Assembly (NCBI GenBank): GCA_963971535.1
Contig: OZ020594.1
Span: forward strand, 117,959,127 to 118,023,126
From: Notolepis coatsorum
Taxonomy: Eukaryota > Chordata > Actinopteri > Aulopiformes > Paralepididae
Direction: 5' to 3'
Length of the DNA: 64,000 bases
The notes beneath the pieces are model-generated. The model did no database searches and was not told the origin of the DNA. It saw only the letters and a program-made list of their open reading frames with translations. Below are positions 56,888 through 64,000 of the stretch, piece after piece (positions within the stretch are counted from its first letter, which is position 1; each line of letters begins with the position of its first letter). A program made the position numbers and the translations under genes.

Positions 56888-58224
56888 TAGGCCTGTCACG
56901 ATAACACATTTTGCTGGCCGATTAATTGTCCCAGAAATTATTGCGATAAGTGATATTATTGCGGTTTTTACTAATATAATGATAATAGCATAATAATGCA
57001 AGGAAACCGTTTCAAAGTGCAATAAACCTTTATTTAACATTGGAAGACATTTTAAATATCCTAAATTACTACCTAACCAATCAGATATGAGGTAGCGTCA
57101 GAAGCAGAGTAACCTCATTCCCAGTTTTATCTCCGTGAGAGCAATGATAAAACGAGCAGAGCAATGTGTGTGGACAAGAGGCAGGTTGCTACGTTTACTG
57201 TAGGAAGGGGCTTTTAGACCCATGTTTTTATTTTTTGCTTCGAAAAGAGGGACGTGGGACATTAGGTAAAATGGCTGTGCAGTATACAACCAAAAGCGGG
57301 ACACCTGGTCACCCTAATTGTGGCTCGCGTTTGTTTACTGTGGCTCGCGGATTATGTGATGGGCAAGCTACTTGGAAAATGTAGTAAGCTACACTACCAG
57401 TTACTCTCGATTAAAATATAGCTCAACAATAATCAAATAAACACAAATATATACTATCTCTATTGGAATGGAGACTTTTCAGCACAGGATAAACTAGGGA
57501 TGGGCAAAAAAAAACAGATCGATTGATCACATGATGTACTTGAGTACTCGTGGAGGAAAACGCTGTACAAAATAAACGTCTTTTCCGGTGTTTTAGACTT
57601 TGCTCTTTTATTTTGAAACCCACCGACCGGAAGTATTGTTGTTATTATCCTAGCAGAACCTATGAGCGGACAACTTGTGTCGTCCGGTTCTGTGTTTTTG
57701 AGCTAATGATAAAACAAATGTTGAGATTGTTGGTGAACAACTAACTTTAGGTTAGTTTTAACGTTAGCTACTAACGTTAGATGCAGCTACTACAGGCAAT
57801 CAACGATGAGGAGGAAGCGTCATAGCATCAACGCTAGATCTTTAATCTTTATTTAGCAGTCCAGTTTCTCCGGGCAGTAGCGTATAGCGTTTGTTCACGC
57901 TACATCACTACTTGGGTCTAAAAATAGCTACACTACAAAGAACGCTACTTGGTTCAAAAGGAGCGACGCTACCATCACGCTACTGAGAAATGTAGTTAAG
58001 CTATGTAGCGTTGCTACTGCCCAACATACGCATGGTGCTCACAGGAGCTCCCGTGCTGTACTCTGTAGTAATGTCAGCGGCCCGCCTCCCCACACGGAGA
58101 GGTACTGGTTCCCGCCTCATTAAAACAAACACGCAAATAGCAATTAATTGCGCCCGTCAAAATCATTGCATTCATTTTCATTATTGCGCGATAAATTGAT
58201 TTATTGCTTATTGCAACAGGCCTA
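56888..58224. mobile_element. hAT element (1,337 bp), GGCCTGTCACGATAA ends
   Basis: Exact TSD CCTGGGTC (56880-56887 and 58225-58232). Ends TAGGCCTGTCACGATAACAC and, reversed, TAGGCCTGTTGCAATAAGCA. The subterminal part has GCGATAA/TTATCGC-like words. Short open frames inside are not recognisable. Same family as 58353-59224. Confidence 0.92.
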
Positions 58225-58352
58225 CCTGGGTCACAAAAGAACCAACATAGCATGTTTACAAAAGAGGTGGATTATTCTGGTTGCAGAATGACAGCTCTCA
58301 CTTTTTTCCTCATTCCCTCCCCTATCTAGTGACACAACTGTCGGGTCTACAT

Positions 58353-59224
58353 TTTGCTGGGCGATTAATTGCCCCCAAAAATATCGCGATAAGCGATATT
58401 ATTGCGACCGGTTAGAGAATTTTTTTTTTGGGAAATTTATTTCCCAAAACTTTTATTTTGAAGCCCACCGCTCCGTCTTTTCCGGTGTTTTAGACTTTTA
58501 TTTTGAAGCCCACCGACCGGACCGGAAGTATTGTTGTGATTATCAGGTACTTTTTGGGTACTTTTTTAGTCCCTGCTCTGTCGTGGTTCCAAGCGAGTAG
58601 AAGTGGTACCAGAAAAGTCACGTGAAACACTGCAGACCACTGATTGGTCAGAATAGAAACGCGTCACTCGGAGAGTCTGAACGAAAACAGAAAGCCGCCA
58701 TCTTTAATGTCTCGCATAGGATTTCATAATCATTATGTTTGCAGCAGGCACAAGTGCAATAAACAAAGGATACAGTCACTGTGTATTCTGCCTCATTTAT
58801 TGATTAAACAAAACCGACATCAACACAATTTGCCACCGAGCGGAGAGTTTAGTCTCGCAAAAAGATTGCTGACTTGTTAAGGCTTGTTGTTAGGTTAGGT
58901 GCTAATGTTGTGCTAGCGTTTTAGCATGGCTATCGTACATAGCGTGATCAATATAACTCGCTATTGATTGTTTGTATGAGTAACGTTAATGCTAGTAGAA
59001 TAGACACAATGAGGGGTAACGTTAGCCCCACGGAGCTCCTGTGCTGTGCTCTGTAGTAAAGCCAGCGGCCCGCCTCCCAACACGGACAGTGACTGACAAG
59101 GGGCACTGGTTCCGCCTCATTAAAACAAACGCGCAAATAGCAATTAATCGCGCCCGTCAAAATCATTGCATTCATTTTAATTATCGCGGCAATTAATCGA
59201 TTTATTGCTTATCGCGGCAGGCCT
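58353..59224. mobile_element. hAT element, left end lost, GGCCTG family
   Basis: Starts abruptly at CATTTTGCTGGGCGATTAAT, matching position 19 of the element at 56888, and ends TTATCGCGGCAGGCCTA. The right flank is GGTCTAGC and the left flank keeps GGTCTA, so a deletion removed the first bases of the element and the end of the TSD. Confidence 0.8.
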
Positions 59225-59824
59225 AGGTCTAGCTCATATACTGCGTTGGACCACTAGCCTAAACTAAATGTATCAGCAATAGTAGTAATCATGGATTATC
59301 GTCATAGTTCTTGTAATCTTCAATCAAGTCAACTGTAAGTAATGCTTGAGATGTTATCTATAGCTAATGCTTGCATCACCATGGAGGTCTAAGGCAGGGC
59401 TATTCAACTGGCGGCCCGCGGGCGGATGATTCTGACCGGCCCGCAAAAGATTACATGATAATTAACACTTTAATCGACATCATTAAAATTCATGATATAC
59501 CATCCCTTGCCAGCTATATTTAACATGGAGAAGTTCCCCTTCTTTGCAGGGCTATAACTTTTTAAATTCTATTACTAGATTGCCATTATTAGGGCCCATT
59601 CAATGTCCTATATGTATTGTTCATGGTGTAGCAACGTTAAACTTTTTCATTCACATATTCATACTAAAATATGGTCTAAAGCAGGGCTATTCAACTGGCG
59701 GCCCGCAGGGCCAGATCCGGCCCGCGGGATGATTCTGACCGGCCCGCCAAAGATTACATGATAATAAAAAAAAATAAAAAAAATATATTTTTTTTAATAT
59801 TTTTTTTTTTACTTTTTTCTTTTC

Positions 59825-60355
59825 ATGTCAACGTTAACACGCACAATTGAGCCAAAAGTCACTCAATTAATGACAGATTTCATTGATAAATTGAGGGAAA
59901 ACTTTGCAAATCGATTTGATGAATTTGACATGTCCAGAGAATTGATGCATTTTGTGAGCAACCCATTTGCCAATGTAGCTGCTATTTCCACAAAAGGACA
60001 AGAGTTCCTTGCATCACTTCACATTGATGAAGGTCTCCTGCAACTTGAAATAATTGACATGCAAGCATCATCTGCTCTGCAGCAGGCACTTGAGAATGAA
60101 TCCACCACAACATTTTGGATAAAGTGTATTCATGTCAAGACATTCCCCAACATAAAAACGCTGGCAATATCTGTGCTAACAATGTTTGGCTCAACATACA
60201 CCTGTGAATCCAGTTTCTCTCACATGAATGCCATTAAAACAAGCAACCATGCCTCCTTGACAAATGAGCATTTGCATCACTGTTTGCGGGTAGCCCTCAC
60301 TTCCTATGAACCCTCTTTCTCTGCCATTGCCACCCCCCTGATGTTTGAGAGTTAA
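59825..60355 (+). CDS. hAT transposase C-terminal fragment (GTF2IRD2/ZBED-like)
   Basis: A 176-residue frame matching the C-terminal part of hAT transposases of the ZBED5/GTF2IRD2-like group. The early part (PKVTQLMTDFIDKLRENFAN, FDMSRELMHFVSNPFANVAA) belongs to the helical insertion region. FWIKCIHVKTFPNIKTLAIS followed by MFGSTYTCESSFSHMNAIKT, then LTNEHLHHCLRVA, is the hAT dimerisation block, including the conserved E-S-x-F-S. The BED zinc finger and the first two catalytic acidic residues are absent, so it cannot transpose DNA alone. It is intact within its element, which suggests the deletion that created the short element kept this piece. A stable dimerising peptide is possible but unproven. 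Confidence 0.85.
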   Translation: MSTLTRTIEPKVTQLMTDFIDKLRENFANRFDEFDMSRELMHFVSNPFANVAAISTKGQEFLASLHIDEGLLQLEIIDMQASSALQQALENESTTTFWIKCIHVKTFPNIKTLAISVLTMFGSTYTCESSFSHMNAIKTSNHASLTNEHLHHCLRVALTSYEPSFSAIATPLMFES

Positions 60356-60646
60356 GAGTCGACAATAAGTGCTAATAAGATGCTGTGATTTGCTGTTGTT
60401 GCACAGACATGAAGCACTTTTTCATAAGCTCAGCTGCACTATAAATGTGTTTTTTTGTTCAAGTGTTGATGTTAGAATGTTCAGATGCACATCATGCACT
60501 TGTTTTTTTTTTATATTGAAATGTTGAAGAGGAGATGTTGCAGTTGTTGCACAGTCATAAATGAAGCACTTTTTGCAGGAGATGTTGCAGATGTGGCACC
60601 TAAATGAAGCACTTTTTTTGAAAAGTATACTACTTTTGCAATGTAG

Positions 60647-61033
60647 TTAAAGGGGAACTATCTTATAAATGGCCTTTTTCAGTGTTTAGCATTGTTTCCT
60701 AGCTATGTGGACTTATATTAATATGATCTATGTCTCTAATTCTCATATTGGCGCATTCTTCCAATTCTCCTCTCACAATATGATTTGTGATGTCAGAGAG
60801 ACACCGCTGCATGATAATCAGCTGAGTTTCCACACAGTTCCCACTGTGGTTGGAGCCCAGGCTCAAAACGCGTAAGATCTTGAGGTAGAAAAATGCTGTT
60901 TTTGAGTACTTGATTAGAAATACAAAACAATGAATTAAAAAAAAAGAAAATTACAGAGGTGTTCCATAAACCCACAGGAATTGTGTAAAAGTGCCCAAAT
61001 AGTGAAAGAAATAGTAAAATAGTTCCCCTTTAA
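60647..61033. mobile_element. TTAA-flanked MITE (about 380 bp) inside hAT A
   Basis: TTAA at 60647-60650 and 61030-61033. Ends AGGGGAACTATCTTATAAAT and, reversed, AGGGGAACTATTTTACTATT. Element B at about 62691-62705 has the uninterrupted GTAGTTAAATAAAAG, so it serves as an empty site that proves the insertion and its TTAA duplication. Confidence 0.92.
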
Positions 61034-61970
61034 ATAAAAGTTGTGAAAATGTGGTTGCGTGTTGTGTCAAGTGTACATATATTCATAGCACGGGGAGGCG
61101 CCGTGGCAGTCCGGCCCCTGGCCCCTTGGGTTTCTGACAATGTGGCCCCCTGAACAATTTAGTTGAATAGCCCTGGTCTAAAGTATAAGTATGTTTTCAT
61201 CTCTTTCTGCAGCTTTCTCCAGAACGTGATTTATAGCCCCAAATGCATTATATTGATGATGAAATACAGTTTGATAGCGATCTGTGCCAGATAATAAATT
61301 TCAACTGGACGTGGTTCTGGAAGTTACTACACGTCATCTGATGTTGACCGGATGGGCGAGGGGGCATTTATAATTCCGTGGGCAACGTTATACCATTCAT
61401 CTAATGTGAGTCATATGTTCATCATAGCAGTTAGTATAGAAGACGTTAGAAAATAACGCTGAATCTTACCGTGGCTTCCTCGCGCCGCTGGCAGATGAGC
61501 GTGGAACAGAATTTTTACCATTATGGGATGTCGAAATACCTGATCCATTTCCAGGTTGTATAATAGTATATACGTCCAAATAATGTTGTTTTTTCGAGTT
61601 ATTTGCACCGATCGATGTTCACTGTGTAAAGACGGAGTCTCTCTAACATTAGCGAGTGCCCGGACCCCATATGGAGTGAGTCCTGCCGGGTCAAAGGTTG
61701 ATATCCGGTTTCGATCTGCCGATCGGCCGCGAGATGGCGCTCTTGAACCGCTAGAGAGTTGAGAGGAGCTTTTCAGTGTGTGTCAGGGCTCCGGAGGGGA
61801 AATATGATTCCGATCACAGATTTTTGAAATATTGATATCAAAGACGAGTTACGGCGTCTTCGGCGGAATGAGCATGGCTAGGAAAGACGTCCTAAGGCGT
61901 TTTCGGCGACCATAGTGTTAAAAAAAAAATTTTATTAAAAAAAAATTTAAATAAAAAAATAAATCTTTTC

Positions 61971-62335
61971 ATGTCAACGTTCACACGCACAATTGAGCCA
62001 AAAGTCACTCAATTAATGACAGATTTCATTGATAAATTGAGGGAAAACTTTGCAAGTCGATTTGATGAATTTGACATGCCCAGAGAATTGATGCATTTTG
62101 TGAGCAACCCATTTGCCAATGTAGCTGCTATTTCCACAAAAGGACAAGAGTTCCAATGTTTGGCTCAACATACACCTGTGAATCCAGTTTCTCTCACATG
62201 AATGCCATTAAAACAAGCAACTGTGCCTCCTTGACAAATGAGCATTTGCATCACTGTTTGCGGGTAGCCCTCACTTCCTATGAACCCTCTTTCTCTGCCA
62301 TTGCCCAGTCAAAGAAGTGCAATCTCTCTCATTAG
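61971..62335 (+). pseudogene. hAT transposase C-terminal fragment with 172-bp deletion
   Basis: Same coding piece as 59825-60355 but in element B. It follows the same reading up to KGQEF, then lacks the bases matching 60009-60180. The 172-base deletion shifts the frame, so the dimerisation block (ACCTGTGAATCCAGTTTCTC) is out of frame. It also has a different 3' joint (CAGTCAAAGAAGTGCAATCT) absent from element A. Confidence 0.88.
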
Positions 62336-62848
62336 ATGTGTGTAAGTAGGCTAGGCCTGTCTGCCCCCCACCCCCCTGATGTTTGAGAGTTAAGAGTGGA
62401 CAATAAGTGCTAATAAGATGCTGTGATTTGCTGTTGTTGCACAGACATGAAGCACTTTTTCATAAGCTCAGCTGCACTATAAATGTGTTTTTGTTCAAGT
62501 GTTGATGTTAGAATGTTCAGATGCACATCATGCACTTGTTTGTTTTTTATTTTATTTTTATATTGAAATGTTGAAGAGGAGATGTTGCAGTTATTGCACA
62601 GTCATAAATGAAGCACTTTTTGCAGGAGATGTTGCAGATGTGGCACATAAATGAAGCACTTTTTTTTTTAAAGTATACTACTTTTGCAATGTAGTTAAAT
62701 AAAAGTTGTGAAAATGTGGTTGCGTGTTGTGTCAAGTGTACATATATTCATAGCACGGGGAGGCGCCGTGGCAGTCCGGCCCCTGGCCCCTTGGGTTTCT
62801 GACAATGTGGCCCCCTGAACAATTTAGTTGAATAGCCCTGGTCTAAGG

Positions 62849-63350
62849 TAATAATGTGTTAGAAATGACTACCCCCGCGGCCATCGTCAACAGTCATTCA
62901 CGGCTTGAGGTCCCCCCGCGGCGATCGTCATTCACGGTCGGCTTTGTTTGTCCGAGTTTTCAAAGGGGGCGCGGCTTAGCGATAGGTCTATTGTAGATTG
63001 ACAGGTTTGGCTGAGTGTTTTTTTTTTATGTTATACATGTCTTGTCACTGGAACTTGATGATGAGTGTCACCTTAAAGGGATAGTTCAAGAGTTTTGGAC
63101 ATCAGGTGGTATGAAATACTATAGTAATATAGTTGATGCAGTGCCCTCAGTTTACACACAGAGTCTCGTGGTCGGAGTTCTGACCAGGCAGAAGTTTTAA
63201 TCACCCACCGCAGAAAACAGTGTGCCTCATTTTCTATGCTTCAAGACCCAGCATTTAGTGACTACCTCACACTGAGAATAGTTCAACACATCATGTCACT
63301 CTGAAGCATTTAGTGACGTCACACTGAGACTAGGTCAACACATCATGTGA
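62849..63350. other. Unassigned sequence
   Basis: No gene seen. A short tandem segment (CATTTAGTGAC...CACACTGAGA...TCAACACATCATGT) occurs twice at about 63253 and 63307. Confidence 0.4.
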
Positions 63351-64000
63351 ATGAATGAATGAATGAATGAATGAATGAATGAAAACTTTATTTAACAGAT
63401 TGCAGAATGGGTACAATACAGTACGGCTCAATACATACAATTGTTAAGGGGATGCAGACCTGAGAAAGACGTTTGTCTTGTTTCCATCAGGGTCCCCCAT
63501 TTTCAATTCATATAGACATTTATGACATACACAACATACATGACATTTATGGCATAGGGACATATAGGTATTTAGTACTGATACATTTGTGACATAAACG
63601 GTATTCAAATATACAGTACTGTTACCCCTAGATCCTGACAGAGTATATACATATGATGGGGAGGGGACTGTACATTAGGAGGGGGTGGGTGGGTGGGAGA
63701 GAAATATACATACGGCGGGGAGGGAATATATACATGCGGTGGGGAGGAGACTGTCTATTAGGAGGTGGTGGGGGTTTTGGGCATTTACGGTGGCCAGTTT
63801 CGAATTGCAGCCTCCCGTAGGTGCTCTTTAAGAGCGGTTTTGAATGTGGGCAGGGATTCACATTCCTTTACAGCTTTGGGTAGGGCGTTCCACATTGTTG
63901 TGGCATAATTGCGAAACGTGTTTAGTCCCTTGTTTGAGCCGAATCTGGGTTTAACATGATTTGTTGAGCTTCCTCTGGTGTAGTGGTTGTGGTATTCACT
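63351..64000 (-). pseudogene. L2-like LINE 3' end, cut by the window edge
   Basis: Same family as 17303-19470 and 39962-43245. The tail here is (GAATG/AATGAATG)n at 63351-63382 rather than (AATC)n. It is followed by the 3' UTR, a G-rich tract (63655-63770) and the ORF C-terminus (ACGTGTTTAGTCCCTTGTTT, then GAGCCGAATCTGGGTTTAAC). The frame is closer to intact than in the other copies, and the element continues past 64000. Confidence 0.85.

Larger units (their letters stand above)
59682..61175. mobile_element. hAT element A (1,494 bp)
   Basis: Exact TSD GTCTAAAG (59674-59681 and 61176-61183). Ends CAGGGCTATTCAACTGGCGG and, reversed, CAGGGCTATTCAACTAAATT, the same as element B. It carries the transposase C-terminal frame 59825-60355 and, at 60647-61033, a TTAA-flanked MITE. 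Confidence 0.95.
59462..61921. mobile_element. piggyBac MITE (about 958 bp net), split by hAT A
   Basis: TTAA at both ends (59462-59465 and 61918-61921). Ends TTAACACTTTAATCGAC and, reversed, TTAACACTATGGTCGCC. Same family as 43358-44314 in the opposite orientation. It interrupts hAT B between ACATGATAA and an A-rich run; element A shows the undisturbed version of that junction. Confidence 0.9.
59395..62840. mobile_element. hAT element B (3.45 kb with nested insertions)
   Basis: Exact TSD GTCTAAGG (59387-59394 and 62841-62848). Ends CAGGGCTATTCAACTGGCGG and, reversed, CAGGGCTATTCAACTAAATT. Holds a piggyBac MITE (59462-61921), which holds hAT element A. Net of insertions it is about 1.0 kb and encodes only a damaged piece of transposase C-terminus. 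Confidence 0.94.

Overview
This is a repeat-dense window from a fish genome, most likely a teleost. It has a fish-type N-terminally acidic (FiNZ-like) C2H2 zinc-finger gene, a Rex1-like LINE, other L2/Rex-like LINE debris, several tRNA-derived SINEs, spliced eukaryotic gene structure and many hAT and piggyBac elements. I see no bacterial features and no CRISPR array. Almost everything here is mobile DNA or tandem repeat. The one clear host-type gene is the zinc-finger gene.

Layout. (1) 1-8.3 kb: a spliced piggyBac transposase gene (promoter near 226, short acidic exons all in phase 1, large catalytic exon 3103-4784 with its three aspartates intact). It is followed by a degenerate second piggyBac fragment, a 108-bp and an 85-bp minisatellite, and a TTAA-bounded piggyBac-like end. 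(2) 8.3-25.9 kb: LINE 3' ends, SINEs, a 44-bp minisatellite with an inverted arm, a 2-kb inverted repeat, and hAT elements whose 8-bp target-site duplications (TSDs) fix their ends at 10226-10757, 18384-19117, 22277-23315 and 23776-25269. (3) 26.2-30.9 kb: the minus-strand zinc-finger gene, with 19 intact fingers, a broken finger, and a Rex1-like LINE inserted near its 3' end. (4) 31-47.7 kb: nested elements. A SINE is split by a hAT; a hAT of 5.1 kb holds a solo LTR and two further hAT elements; a second hAT holds a second solo LTR; a third holds a fourth; and a 957-bp piggyBac miniature element (MITE) lies between. (5) 47.7-59.2 kb: LINE fragments and a broken Harbinger/ISL2EU-like gene, each interrupted by hAT elements. 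(6) 59.4-62.8 kb: a four-level nest, hAT > piggyBac MITE > hAT > TTAA-MITE, each level bounded by its own TSD. (7) 63.35-64 kb: a LINE 3' end running off the window.

How the parts relate: the piggyBac gene is a possible source of activity for TTAA-flanked MITEs, but no shared terminus links it to them. No complete hAT transposase is present; the only hAT coding sequence is a C-terminal dimerisation fragment. FiNZ zinc-finger proteins are thought to bind transposons, and this one has itself been hit by a LINE.

Limits: all boundaries were read by eye. Family names above superfamily level are tentative, and no database search was possible.
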